A stretch of DNA of 64,000 nucleotides, taken from the NCBI GenBank assembly GCA_964559865.1, contig CAZLJD010000013.1, positions 18,008-82,007 of the forward strand. Direction: 5' to 3'. Source of the DNA: JAGHAJ01 sp964559865 [NCBI: uncultured Synergistota bacterium] (GTDB taxonomy: Bacteria > Synergistota > JAGHAJ01). Shown in pieces: positions 26,754 to 35,628 of this stretch. The first letter of the stretch is position 1. The number at the start of each line of letters is the position of its first letter. A program made the position numbers and the translations under genes. The notes beneath the pieces were generated by a model. The model saw only the letters and a program-made list of their open reading frames with translations, did no database searches and had not been told where the DNA came from.

Positions 26754-27032
26754 TCACTTATTTTTAAAGATTATGTAGTACACATCCTCATCAGGTCTGC
26801 TCATTCCAAGAGACTCTCTTGCAACTCTCTCCACATAGTAGGGTGTTTTTGCCATTTTTACCTTCTTCACAAGCTCGTCATTCTCTTTCTTTAGAGCAGC
26901 GACAGTTCCCTGCATCCACAAAGCCCTGTTTCTTATCTTTAGCAGCTTGCTATATTCAGACACATAAAGGAACACAAATACGCCCACAATGAAGCTGACT
27001 AAACTCAGAAACAACACCCTCCCTATGCGCAT
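26754..27032 (-). CDS. FtsB/DivIC-like septum formation initiator
   Basis: Small bitopic membrane protein of about 92 residues: a short basic N-terminus (MRIGR), one membrane segment (VLFLSLVSFIVGVFVFLY), then a coiled coil (LKKENDELVKKVKMAKTP) and the YYVERVARESLGM segment usual in FtsB and DivIC. Family members form the FtsQLB-type division complex. A 13-residue longer reading overlaps argS; the ATG at 27032 lies right behind GGAGAGGATGTGAG and is preferred. Confidence 0.8.
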   Translation of the reverse strand: MRIGRVLFLSLVSFIVGVFVFLYVSEYSKLLKIRNRALWMQGTVAALKKENDELVKKVKMAKTPYYVERVARESLGMSRPDEDVYYIIFKNK

Positions 27033-27033
27033 C

Positions 27034-28719
27034 TCACATCCTCTCCGGTGCAGAGACTCCCATAATTTCAAGCACTGAGCCTATAACATACTGAACCGCC
27101 TTTACCAGTACCATCCTTGCGTCCCTTACACTTCGCTCTTCCCCAAGAACTCTATAGTGATTATAGAAATGGTGAAACGAAGAGGCAAGATCCTGAACAT
27201 AAAAAAACATCCTATGTGGAGCCATCTCCCTCGCTGCAATCTCTATCTCTTCAGGATACGCAGCGAGTTTCTTAATAAGTGTCATCTCAACATCGCTATT
27301 CAAAAGCGATAAATCTACATTCTCAACCTTGGGAAAAGCTACACCTCTCAGTTCTGCTTGCCTAAATATATTCACGGTTCTCGCATAAGCATACTGCACA
27401 TAGTAAACGGGGTTGTCGAGAGAGGATTTCTTGGCAAGCTCGAGATCAAAGTCCAGGTGACTATCGCTCTTCCTCATTATGAAAAAGAACCTCGCTACAT
27501 CCTTTCCCACTTCATCTATAACCTCTCTTAAGGTAATAAACTCACCTGCCCTTGTGGACATAGACACCTGTTTTCCTTCTCTCAAAAGGTTCACAAACTG
27601 TATCAGTAGCACATCAAAGCTCTTTGGGTCAAAACCCAAAGCCTCTATTACACCTTTCATTCTCGGCACATAACCGTGATGATCTGCACCCCATATATCT
27701 ATGAGCCACTCAAAGCCCCGCATATACTTATTCCTATGATATGCAATGTCTGACGCTAAATAGGTGGTAGAGCCATCGCTTTTGACAACAACCCTATCCT
27801 TATCATCTCCAAAAGCTGTGGATTTGAACCATTTCGCACCATCTTTTTCGTAAATATAGCCTCTATCTTCCAGAAAGCGCAAGCTTTCCTCAACTTCCTT
27901 GTTATCGTACAAACTCTTCTCACTAAACCAAACATCAAACTCCACACCAAACTTCCTAAGATCTTCTCTTATACCATCAAGTATCTTATTTTTTGCATAC
28001 TCCGTAAAAAAACTTAAACTATCCTCTTCTTCCATGTTCACGAACCTGTCTCCCTCTTTATCTCTTATCTCAGCAGCTATATCCCATATATACTTACCCT
28101 TATACCCCTGTTCAGGCAACTCCATCTCTACTCCACAGAGCGTCATATACCTTGCGCGAACGGAAGCACCAAGATTCCTTATCTGATTACCCGCATCGTT
28201 TATATAGTACTCCTTTTCTACACGATAACCAGCCTTCTTCAATATGGCTGCAAGTGTATCCCCAACAGCTGCACCTCTTCCATGCCCCACATGAAGAGGT
28301 CCCGTAGGATTGGCACTAACAAACTCAACCTGAACCCTCTTTCCCCCTCCTATATCGGATCCTCCATACTCCTTTCCCTGTTTTATGATAGTTCTCAGCA
28401 CATCGTATGACCATTCTCTCTTCATGCGAAAGTTCAAAAACCCTCCACCAGCAACATCTACCGATTCGATTGGTAAGCTACTTAAATCCAGTCTACTAAC
28501 TATCTCCTTTGCCACTTCCAAAGGCTTCTTTCTCATCCTCTTCGCAACATGGAAAGCTATGGTAGAAGTCCACTCACCAAACTCAATATTGGATGGTTTC
28601 TCCAGTTTTACTACAGGCACTTCATCCAACAATCCTTCATTCCTAAATCCGTTAAGGACATCTTCTAATCTCTTGATAATTTTGCTCCTCGTATCAATCA
28701 CCATAAACAGGCCCCCCAC
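27034..28719 (-). CDS. argS: Arginyl-tRNA synthetase
   Basis: Class I arginyl-tRNA synthetase of about 556-561 residues. The N-terminal Add-1 domain is followed by FVSANPTGPLHVGHGRGAAVGD with the HIGH motif, the GADHHGY segment, and MSTRAGEFITL in place of a classical KMSKS, as is usual for ArgS. The C-terminal DALR anticodon domain ends in SAPERM. A GTG at 28719 and an ATG at 28704 are both possible starts. The end abuts the FtsB-like gene. Confidence 0.95.
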   Translation of the reverse strand: MGGLFMVIDTRSKIIKRLEDVLNGFRNEGLLDEVPVVKLEKPSNIEFGEWTSTIAFHVAKRMRKKPLEVAKEIVSRLDLSSLPIESVDVAGGGFLNFRMKREWSYDVLRTIIKQGKEYGGSDIGGGKRVQVEFVSANPTGPLHVGHGRGAAVGDTLAAILKKAGYRVEKEYYINDAGNQIRNLGASVRARYMTLCGVEMELPEQGYKGKYIWDIAAEIRDKEGDRFVNMEEEDSLSFFTEYAKNKILDGIREDLRKFGVEFDVWFSEKSLYDNKEVEESLRFLEDRGYIYEKDGAKWFKSTAFGDDKDRVVVKSDGSTTYLASDIAYHRNKYMRGFEWLIDIWGADHHGYVPRMKGVIEALGFDPKSFDVLLIQFVNLLREGKQVSMSTRAGEFITLREVIDEVGKDVARFFFIMRKSDSHLDFDLELAKKSSLDNPVYYVQYAYARTVNIFRQAELRGVAFPKVENVDLSLLNSDVEMTLIKKLAAYPEEIEIAAREMAPHRMFFYVQDLASSFHHFYNHYRVLGEERSVRDARMVLVKAVQYVIGSVLEIMGVSAPERM

Positions 28720-30395
28720 TACTTTGCTAAGAGTATATTCCGTCCCAATCTATCCCTCATCACAGCAAGCATCAAGGCAAGGTGCTTTGACGCAGTAACA
28801 TCAATAGCTCTTCTATACACTTTCAGTAACACCACCACCCGCACGCCGTGTCCCAAATCGTCAAATGTCACTCTAAGATAGCCCACATCGTAAGCCATTT
28901 CTATACCCTTCGGTAAGTATCCAACTTTGTATCCCTTGGGTAAAGCGATTTCTATAACCTCTTTTAACATGAACGTTGAAGGAAGTATAAGTCTCCTACC
29001 GTTCTCCAGGGGTAGTCTCTTTTTGAGCATGTCCAAAAAGTGCCACCTAAATGCAGGCACAGTGAGAACTGCTTTATTACCAGAAAACTCAGCAACATAC
29101 CTTGCGAAATATACATACCCGTCCTCCGTCCTCTGTACGCTACCCCTGTAAGAATAGTCCTTTAACCAGTTGTATCCTTCCTTATCCCAGTAGCCGGACA
29201 CGCTCACATCTATATCCCCTTTTACGCTTCCATTGGTAAAAAGCCCCACATGGGCAACCAGCTCATTGTAATTCTCCTCAGGGGGCGACAGTGGTAAGTT
29301 CTCAATGGTTACATGAGCTAATGCCTCTCTCCCTTGCTCCGCTGAAGCAGGAAAATCATCAAAACACACACGATACGGTGGAACATACCAATGAACCTTT
29401 CCCCCAATGGTAAACCTTACCAACATCTTTTCAAGCAAAGCGGGAGAAGGCGGATAGTCCTTTAGAAAATACCTCCTGCCAACGAAGAAGTAGCTGCAAT
29501 TAATCCCTAATCGCCTGAGTGCAGACAGAACAAATATACTATTATCCAACAGGGAACCTCTTCTACACTTCCAAACGGTTAAAGGAGGCTTCACAGTTGG
29601 TAGTTCATTGTACATCGGTAGATTCACACTACCCAATCTCTCCACTACCCTTCTTATTACCCTCCACTTATCACCAAGCGGGTCCATTCCAAGAAGATCT
29701 CCCTTGGTAAGCGTCTTTCCCAGCACTGCATCTACCTTTGACCTTATCCATCTATTCAGATCTTTCCAGTTAGAAAAGGATGAGTAAACAAAGAGGACTT
29801 TCCTTTTATACTCAGCAGGTATGTTCTTTGCCTCAATTCTGATTACTCTCAAGTTACCCCTTTTTTCATCAGAAAAGGAAAAGCCAGCAGGTTTATTATA
29901 TTTCAGTTTTACTCCTACAGGAAGTCTAAACCTGAGATAGATCTTCTTTATCCTGACCGTCTCAGACAACTTTTCACTACCCCATAGATAACCGTCAGGA
30001 GCAAACTCAAATATCTGCCTGTACTTTATCGTTACAATGTCAAGCGGAGAAACCCTCCTTAGCGCTATACTATATCGGAAATAATTACCGTAAGGTGGAG
30101 CAAACCGCTTCTTTACAACCCTATAGGGTACTTTTCTATCATTAACCCTTACATCAAGAAATTTAGTCTTTACGAAAGGTGCACTGTTAAAAGACAGTTC
30201 AGACAGGTAAGCTAACCCTTTTTTGTTGAACGGTTCATACTTCAACATTACATCTCTCGTCATTTTTCCATCCATACGGTAAAGAAGATCGATCCTTTTC
30301 TCCAAAAGTACCCCATTAGGTGCACCTACAGACGGAAGTACAAATCCCAAAACTGCAAAAACAACAATAAGGAAAAGATAGACCACTCTCTTCAC
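28719..30395 (-). CDS. Secreted transglutaminase-like protein, catalytic Cys missing
   Basis: Exported protein of about 558 residues. The GTG at 30395 lies 7 bp after AGGAGG and opens a signal peptide (KRVVYLFLIVVFAVLGFVLP ending near SVGA). The N-terminal half resembles the DUF3857 domain, and the middle resembles its partner transglutaminase-like domain. The family motif GDCKD is here GSLLD, with Leu282 in the cysteine position, while a histidine (GKVHWYV) and an aspartate (CFDDF) remain. It is therefore probably not catalytic as a cysteine enzyme. It lies between secA and argS with no gap. I do not know its function; cell-envelope binding is a guess. Confidence 0.6.
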   Translation of the reverse strand: MKRVVYLFLIVVFAVLGFVLPSVGAPNGVLLEKRIDLLYRMDGKMTRDVMLKYEPFNKKGLAYLSELSFNSAPFVKTKFLDVRVNDRKVPYRVVKKRFAPPYGNYFRYSIALRRVSPLDIVTIKYRQIFEFAPDGYLWGSEKLSETVRIKKIYLRFRLPVGVKLKYNKPAGFSFSDEKRGNLRVIRIEAKNIPAEYKRKVLFVYSSFSNWKDLNRWIRSKVDAVLGKTLTKGDLLGMDPLGDKWRVIRRVVERLGSVNLPMYNELPTVKPPLTVWKCRRGSLLDNSIFVLSALRRLGINCSYFFVGRRYFLKDYPPSPALLEKMLVRFTIGGKVHWYVPPYRVCFDDFPASAEQGREALAHVTIENLPLSPPEENYNELVAHVGLFTNGSVKGDIDVSVSGYWDKEGYNWLKDYSYRGSVQRTEDGYVYFARYVAEFSGNKAVLTVPAFRWHFLDMLKKRLPLENGRRLILPSTFMLKEVIEIALPKGYKVGYLPKGIEMAYDVGYLRVTFDDLGHGVRVVVLLKVYRRAIDVTASKHLALMLAVMRDRLGRNILLAK

Positions 30396-30399
30396 AACA

Positions 30400-32985
30400 T
30401 TACCTCCTGCGTGCCTTTCTCTTCTTCTTTCTGGATTTATGCGATGTCCGGTGCGAGGCAGAAGGCATATGGTCAGGAAAATAAACATTGGTAGGTCTTG
30501 GTTGTCTTTCAACTAACTCTATATGGAATAAGTACCTTACAGTGTCCTCCTTTATATTTCCAACCATCTCTTCAAACATGTTGTAGGCTTCTATTTGGTA
30601 TTCTACCAATGGATCCTTTTGCGCATATGCCCGCAATCCTATACCTTGCCTAAGATCATCCATTGCATGTAAATGGTCTTTCCACTTCATGTCTACAATT
30701 TGGAGCATTACCATTTTCTCTATCTCCCTCGATATTTCGACACCCATCCTCTGCCTTTTCTGTGTATAAAACTCCTTCGCCACATTGAACAGCATATCAT
30801 GAAGCTCATCCATCGTATAGTTTTCAACTTCCTCTTTCCCAAAAGGAGGAGAAAATGGGAAAACATCCTCAACTCTCGCAAAAAGACCGTCTATGTTCCA
30901 CTCATCGTGTCTTAGCTGTGGGTTTACATACAACTCCAACATATTGTATATCACATCTGAAGCTATTTCTAATATATGTTCAAAGAGGTCTTCTGATTGG
31001 AGGATAGTTCTCCTCTCAGTGTAAATAACTTCCCTCTGGCTATTCATCACATTATCGTAAGCGAGGAGATATTTCCTAGCTTCAAAGTGCATTTCCTCCA
31101 CTTTCTTCTGAGCGTTTTCTATAGCTTTGGATATCCACGGATGCTCTATTGAATCTCCCTCTTTCATACCCAGCTTTTCCATCAAACCAGATATCCTATC
31201 AGAGCCAAAGAGCCTCAAAAGGTCATCCTCCAGCGAAAGATAGAACCTCGAAGAACCTGGATCTCCCTGTCTCCCAGCCCTACCCCGCAGCTGGTTATCT
31301 ATCCTTCTCGACTCATGTCTCTGTGCACCTATAATATGGAGCCCCCCGAGTTCCACTACCTTCATGTGTTCCTCACCAGTAATTCTTTTCGCTTCCTCTA
31401 AAGCTGATCTCCACTCCTCCTCAGAGACCTCTTCTATCTTCTTGCCTTTCCTCCTCAAAGTTGACTTAGCAAGAAACTCCGGGTTTCCACCAAGCAGTAT
31501 ATCCGTACCCCTACCTGCCATATTCGTCGCAATAGTAACGGCTCCCAGCCTACCCGCTTGGGCTATAATCTCTGCCTCCTTTTCATGATACTTGGCATTA
31601 AGTACTTGATGTGGTATTTTCCTCCTCTTCAACATCTTGCTTATGAGCTCGGATTTCTCTATAGAACTGGTGCCCACAAGCACAGGCCTGCCCTTCTGAT
31701 GTAAATCTACTATCTCTTCCACAAGAGCGTTAAACTTCTCCTTCTTCGTTCTGTATATAACATCGGGATGATCTATCCTTATCATGGGCTTATGAGTAGG
31801 AATCACATACACATCAAGGTTGTAAATCTCGTTAAACTCTTCTGCCTCAGTAGCAGCAGTTCCTGTCATACCTGCAAGTTTCCTGTACATGCGGAAATAG
31901 TTCTGAAATGTGATAGTAGCAAGCGTCTGGTTTTCCTTTTCTATCTTTACTCCCTCTTTCGCTTCTATAGCTTGATGAAGCCCGTCACTGTACCTCCTGC
32001 CATACATTAACCTCCCAGTGAACTCATCTACTATTATTACCTTTCCGTCCTTAACGATGTAATCCACATCCCTCTTGTATAGGTAATGCGCCCTTAGTGT
32101 TTGAATAACATGACGTATAAGCTCTATAGAAACATCCTCATATAAGGATTTAACACCAAAGAACTTCTCTGCCTTTGCAACCCCCTCTTCGGTAAGGATT
32201 ATATTTCTTTCCTTTTCGTCAACCTTGAAATCTACATCTTTCTTCATAAGTGAGACCATTCTATTGACCCTGTAATATATATCCGTAGACTCCTCAGAGG
32301 GTCCGGAGATTATAAGGGGCGTTCTAGCTTCATCTATAAGTATACTGTCGACTTCATCAACGATAGCATAAAAGTGCCCCCTTTGAACCATATCATCTAC
32401 CGAAAGTGCCATATTATCTCTCAAATAGTCAAAACCAAATTCGTTGTTAGTCCCATAAGTAATATCACAAGCATACGCTTCCTTCCTCTGGTAAGGTTCC
32501 ATATCTGCGGTTATAACTCCAACAGAAAGGCCCAAGAATCTATACACGGGTCCCATCCACTCAGCATCCCTTTTAGCAAGGTAATCATTAACAGTGACCA
32601 GGTGCGCTCCTTTCCCAAGCAACGCATTAAGGTAAAGGGGCATCGTAGCAACAAGCGTTTTACCTTCTCCTGTCTTCATCTCAGCAATATTTCCCTCATG
32701 CAGAACAACTGCACCCATAACCTGTACATCAAAATGTCTCATCCCTATAGTGCGTCTTGCAGCTTCTCTCACCACCGCAAATGCTTCTGGTAGTATGTCC
32801 TCCAGAGCCTCACCATTTTCTATTCTTCCCTTAAACTCAGCTGTTTTACGGGCAAGGTCTTCATCTGAAAGCCCAGAGATTTTGGGTTCAAACGCATTTA
32901 CCTTCTCTACTACTTTATAAAGCCTTTTTAACTTTCTTTCCATAGGGTCAAGCCCTAACACCTTCTTTATAGAGCCAAATACCAA
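30400..32985 (-). CDS. secA: Preprotein translocase ATPase SecA
   Basis: SecA motor of 861 residues driving export through Sec[14 protein letters not shown] is Walker [22 protein letters not shown] the DEAD segment, [12 protein letters not shown] and [27 protein letters not shown] the second ATPase lobe, and the helical scaffold follows. The C-terminus lacks the usual cysteine-rich zinc domain and instead ends in a strongly basic tail. It is the first gene of the 16-gene run. Confidence 0.96.
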   Translation of the reverse strand: MVFGSIKKVLGLDPMERKLKRLYKVVEKVNAFEPKISGLSDEDLARKTAEFKGRIENGEALEDILPEAFAVVREAARRTIGMRHFDVQVMGAVVLHEGNIAEMKTGEGKTLVATMPLYLNALLGKGAHLVTVNDYLAKRDAEWMGPVYRFLGLSVGVITADMEPYQRKEAYACDITYGTNNEFGFDYLRDNMALSVDDMVQRGHFYAIVDEVDSILIDEARTPLIISGPSEESTDIYYRVNRMVSLMKKDVDFKVDEKERNIILTEEGVAKAEKFFGVKSLYEDVSIELIRHVIQTLRAHYLYKRDVDYIVKDGKVIIVDEFTGRLMYGRRYSDGLHQAIEAKEGVKIEKENQTLATITFQNYFRMYRKLAGMTGTAATEAEEFNEIYNLDVYVIPTHKPMIRIDHPDVIYRTKKEKFNALVEEIVDLHQKGRPVLVGTSSIEKSELISKMLKRRKIPHQVLNAKYHEKEAEIIAQAGRLGAVTIATNMAGRGTDILLGGNPEFLAKSTLRRKGKKIEEVSEEEWRSALEEAKRITGEEHMKVVELGGLHIIGAQRHESRRIDNQLRGRAGRQGDPGSSRFYLSLEDDLLRLFGSDRISGLMEKLGMKEGDSIEHPWISKAIENAQKKVEEMHFEARKYLLAYDNVMNSQREVIYTERRTILQSEDLFEHILEIASDVIYNMLELYVNPQLRHDEWNIDGLFARVEDVFPFSPPFGKEEVENYTMDELHDMLFNVAKEFYTQKRQRMGVEISREIEKMVMLQIVDMKWKDHLHAMDDLRQGIGLRAYAQKDPLVEYQIEAYNMFEEMVGNIKEDTVRYLFHIELVERQPRPTNVYFPDHMPSASHRTSHKSRKKKRKARRR

Positions 32986-33014
32986 ACTAATCCCCCTAAC
33001 ATGTGTTTTAACTT

Positions 33015-33043
33015 ATTATACCACATAACAACACCCATGAAAA
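33015..33043 (-). promoter_or_regulatory. Probable promoter of the secA run
   Basis: TATAAT (minus strand, 33015-33020) with TTTTCA (33038-33043) at 17 bp spacing, 30 bp before the secA start. The -10 box is perfect, the -35 box matches four of six bases. Confidence 0.6.
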
Positions 33044-33097
33044 AGAAAAAGATACACCCTCTCCGCTTCTACTCCACTCCAAGTTGTAAGTGTTCCA

Positions 33098-33128
33098 AAT
33101 AAAAACGGGCTACCTACAGGTAGCCCGT
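33098..33128 (-). terminator. Intrinsic terminator after the radical SAM gene
   Basis: A 10-bp perfect stem (ACGGGCTACC and complement) with a 4-base loop spans 33105-33128, followed on the minus strand by TTTTATTT. It separates the arsR-radical SAM transcript from secA. Confidence 0.9.
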
Positions 33129-33139
33129 ATCGATTTAAC

Positions 33140-34585
33140 TCAAGAGGCAGCTCTTATCTCTCCGGTGTGTATTCCATACATGGACCGTAACTTCTCCCAT
33201 GCACCCTTGTTCAACAAACAACCTGGGTCTGGTGCTTTAAGATCTCCAAAATAGGCATAAGCCCTCGCTCTACAACCACCACACACATGCCTGTAAGGAC
33301 ATCTCCCACAATTATCCTCAAAGTTGTCCCTATCCCTAACTATATTAAGCACTGTTGAGCTTTCCCAAACCTCTTTTAAGTTATCCCTTATAATATTACC
33401 AAACTTGAGTTCCTCCTGTGGCATAAAAACACATGGGGAAAGATCTCCATTAGGTTGTATAGCAGCATACGCTCTACCAACCCCACACCCACCTATATAC
33501 TCTGCCGCCAGCGAACCTGCATCACCCTCAAATGCAGTATAGTGACTACTAACATATATGTTACTTGTACCCATCTTGCACATTCTACCAAACTGAGGGG
33601 CAGTTGTGAAAACCTCATACCCACTGCTAAGATACTTGTACATTATAGCCATCATCTCTTCCCTTTCCTCCGGTGTAAGATCGTATTTCATGATATCTAT
33701 GCCCCTACCTACAGGTATAAAGTTGAATGCGTAAAACTTATCTACTCCAAGCTCCTCAAAACTAAATCTTATTATGTCCTCAAACTCTGGGAAGTTAAAG
33801 TGAGTAACCGTGGTTGCAACACCAACGGTAAACTTACCCCTTCCAATTTTCACCGCATTTTTTATGCCTTCTGTTGTTCTTCTCCATGCACCGTTCACAC
33901 CTCTAAACATATCATGTGTTTCTGGGTGAACACTGTCAAGACTGACCTCTATATAATTCACACCTGCTTCCATAATTTTGACTATGTTTTTCGGTGTAAG
34001 AAGTGTACCATTTGTAGCTATCGAGACATGGAATCCTTTATCATGTGCATATCTGAATATTTTAAAAGCCTCCGGTGCCATTAGTGGTTCTCCCCCAGAA
34101 AATGCGATAAGAGATGTGCCAGCCTCCCATAGTTTGTCTATCGCCTGTATCTTTTGCTCCGTTGAGAGTTCATTAGGTAGAGGATGATCTGCTCTCTGGT
34201 AACAGTGCCTACACTTTAGGTTGCATGCATTCGTCAGATTCCATACAACCAGAAGTGGGGCAGTAAATACTTGAGGCTTTCTAAGACCATACTTCGCTAC
34301 ACTCTCAAGTGCAGTTTCTATAGCATGCACACTATAAGGTTCATTGTTTAACACTTCCAATACCCTATCAGGGCGGTTGGCTGTACCAATCTGTATAGCA
34401 GGTTTCAAGAACGGAACGATAGGAATTACTTTTAGCTTTCTTCCAAGCGGTAAGTGTTCACCTTTAAGGTAACTCACAATATCATCAAACAAACTGCTTC
34501 CGTCTGCTCTTTTCGTGGTTATTAACTTAAAAACCCTTCTTGATACAGGATTACCAAGCGCCTTTTCTACACCTTTCGGCTTCAA
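33140..34585 (-). CDS. Radical SAM/SPASM-domain protein, substrate unknown
   Basis: Radical SAM enzyme of 481 residues. A 110-residue N-terminal extension precedes the cluster motif CNLKCRHC (Cys121, 125, 128), followed by FSGGEPL, SIATNGTLL and EVSLDSVHPETHD. The C-terminus has SPASM-type cysteines: CGVGRAYAAIQPNGDLSPC and then Cys426, 429, 435, 438 and 456 in the CX2CX5CX2C pattern. It resembles the PqqE/NirJ/AhbD group and the archaeal genes near tungsten enzymes. No short precursor peptide or haem gene is visible nearby. It lies 25 bp after an ArsR-family regulator gene and surely shares its promoter. Confidence 0.85.
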   Translation of the reverse strand: MKPKGVEKALGNPVSRRVFKLITTKRADGSSLFDDIVSYLKGEHLPLGRKLKVIPIVPFLKPAIQIGTANRPDRVLEVLNNEPYSVHAIETALESVAKYGLRKPQVFTAPLLVVWNLTNACNLKCRHCYQRADHPLPNELSTEQKIQAIDKLWEAGTSLIAFSGGEPLMAPEAFKIFRYAHDKGFHVSIATNGTLLTPKNIVKIMEAGVNYIEVSLDSVHPETHDMFRGVNGAWRRTTEGIKNAVKIGRGKFTVGVATTVTHFNFPEFEDIIRFSFEELGVDKFYAFNFIPVGRGIDIMKYDLTPEEREEMMAIMYKYLSSGYEVFTTAPQFGRMCKMGTSNIYVSSHYTAFEGDAGSLAAEYIGGCGVGRAYAAIQPNGDLSPCVFMPQEELKFGNIIRDNLKEVWESSTVLNIVRDRDNFEDNCGRCPYRHVCGGCRARAYAYFGDLKAPDPGCLLNKGAWEKLRSMYGIHTGEIRAAS

Positions 34586-34609
34586 TTAAGGTCATCTCCT
34601 TTCAATCTA

Positions 34610-34918
34610 CTAACCTGCTCTAATAGAGTCCAAGACCGTAGAATATCTGTATTCCACAAGTTCTTTCATCTTTCCAATAACCTCCACAGACTTCTGGCAC
34701 TCCAACCTGTAGTGAGTCTTACCATCTTTTATGTAAGACGACACTAAATGAAGTCTCTTCAATATGCCAAGATGTCGAGAAAGATAACCCTTATCTACTC
34801 CAAGAAAGTCTGCTAATGGACAAATCCTCATATCCCCCTCTGCAAGCTTCTCGATAATCCGTATCCTCAAAGGATGAGAAAGTGCCCCAAAGTATTTAGC
34901 CACGGTATCGTAATACAT
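34610..34918 (-). CDS. ArsR-family transcriptional regulator
   Basis: Winged helix-turn-helix regulator of about 102 residues: YFGALSHPLRIRIIEKLAEGDMRICPLADFLGVDKGYLSRHLGILKRLHLVSSYIKDGKTHYRLE. The usual metal-binding CVC of ArsR/SmtB is absent; one Cys sits in MRICPL and one in LECQKS. The long reading from 34969 would cross the promoter; the ATG at 34918 behind GGAAGGGGGTGATGG is preferred. It is the first gene of a two-gene operon with the radical SAM enzyme and faces two palindromic sites, so it probably controls itself and the divergent gene. Confidence 0.85.
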   Translation of the reverse strand: MYYDTVAKYFGALSHPLRIRIIEKLAEGDMRICPLADFLGVDKGYLSRHLGILKRLHLVSSYIKDGKTHYRLECQKSVEVIGKMKELVEYRYSTVLDSIRAG

Positions 34919-34940
34919 TCCATCACCCCCTTCCACCGGG

Positions 34941-34969
34941 ATTATAATCATTATATTGATAAATGTCAA
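34941..34969 (-). promoter_or_regulatory. Promoter of arsR-radical SAM operon
   Basis: TTGACA (34964-34969) and TATAAT (34941-34946) on the minus strand, exactly 17 bp apart, both perfect consensus. The -35 box lies inside the first palindrome, so regulator binding would block polymerase. Confidence 0.85.
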
Positions 34970-34973
34970 TATA
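34952..34973. promoter_or_regulatory. Operator palindrome 1 (ArsR candidate)
   Basis: Perfect inverted repeat TATATTGA-N6-TCAATATA covering the -35 box of the arsR promoter. Its half-site resembles that of the second palindrome 10 bp away. Confidence 0.7.
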
Positions 34974-34982
34974 GATAAAACG

Positions 34983-35004
34983 ATTTATCGATATATCAAT
35001 AAAT
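34983..35004. promoter_or_regulatory. Operator palindrome 2 (ArsR candidate)
   Basis: A 22-bp palindrome, half-site ATTTAT(C/T)GATA, with a single mismatched pair (34989/34998). It lies between the divergent promoters, centred about 30 bp upstream of the -35 box of the nicotinamidase-like gene and about 27 bp upstream of the arsR -35 box. AT-rich palindromes with a TGATA-like half-site are usual for the ArsR family. Confidence 0.65.
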
Positions 35005-35022
35005 ATCAGAAACATACAGTAC

Positions 35023-35051
35023 TTGCTATTACAAAACAAAAGGTATAGAAT
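35023..35051 (+). promoter_or_regulatory. Promoter of the nicotinamidase-serA operon
   Basis: TTGCTA (35023-35028) and TAGAAT (35046-35051) with 17-bp spacing, followed by AGGAGGTGAG at 35061. Each box departs from consensus, so a moderate promoter. Confidence 0.55.
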
Positions 35052-35074
35052 TTAACATAAAGGAGGTGAGAATA

Positions 35075-35626
35075 GTGATAATTATCGTCGTAGATATGCA
35101 AAATGATTTTGCCAATCCGAAAGGCTCCCTTTATGTTCCTTCAACCCAAGAGATCATTCCCGTAATTAAAAAAGTCATAGAACATGCACACAGTCATAAT
35201 ATACCAGTAGCATTCACACAGGATTGGCATAGAGAGGATGATAGATCCTTTAAAGAAAATGGTGGCTTATGGAAGAAGCATTGCATCCAAAACACATGGG
35301 GAGCAGAAATAATAAAAGAATTTGAAGTCCAAAAGCAGGACTACATCATAAAAAAACAAACATACGATGCCTTCTTTGACACACCATTCGATTGGTGGTT
35401 GAGGCAAAAGGGTATAAATGAACTGTTCTTCTGTGGAACTGTGTCTAATATATGTGTATTAGAAAGCCTTTCAGGTGCAGCAAAAAGGGGTTACAAAGTG
35501 GGTATAATAAAGGATGCCTGTGCACCGCTGAGCGAGGAAGGACAAAGAATACTTGTACACCAAGTGGAAAATGTGTATAAAGGAAAAGTGGTAACCGCAA
35601 AGGATATACTATCTATGGGGGGATAA
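35075..35626 (+). CDS. Nicotinamidase-like isochorismatase-family hydrolase
   Basis: Cysteine hydrolase of 183 residues. VVDMQNDF holds the catalytic Asp7, the lysine is in IIKKQTYDAFF, and the nucleophile is Cys127 (GTVSNICVLES). The metal site of nicotinamidases can also be traced: Asp50 and His52 in TQDWH and His69 in KKHCIQNTWGAE, the PncA-like pattern. The GTG at 35066 lies inside the Shine-Dalgarno sequence AGGAGGTGA, so the GTG at 35075 is taken as start. It probably hydrolyses nicotinamide to nicotinate and ammonia. It is the first gene of the operon with serA and an aminotransferase. Confidence 0.75.
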   Translation: MIIIVVDMQNDFANPKGSLYVPSTQEIIPVIKKVIEHAHSHNIPVAFTQDWHREDDRSFKENGGLWKKHCIQNTWGAEIIKEFEVQKQDYIIKKQTYDAFFDTPFDWWLRQKGINELFFCGTVSNICVLESLSGAAKRGYKVGIIKDACAPLSEEGQRILVHQVENVYKGKVVTAKDILSMGG

Positions 35627-35628
35627 AA

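Noticed and set aside
33455-34084. Plus-strand open frame of 209 codons
   Set aside because: Lies wholly antisense to the radical SAM gene, whose motifs are unambiguous; no ribosome-binding site or recognisable domain.
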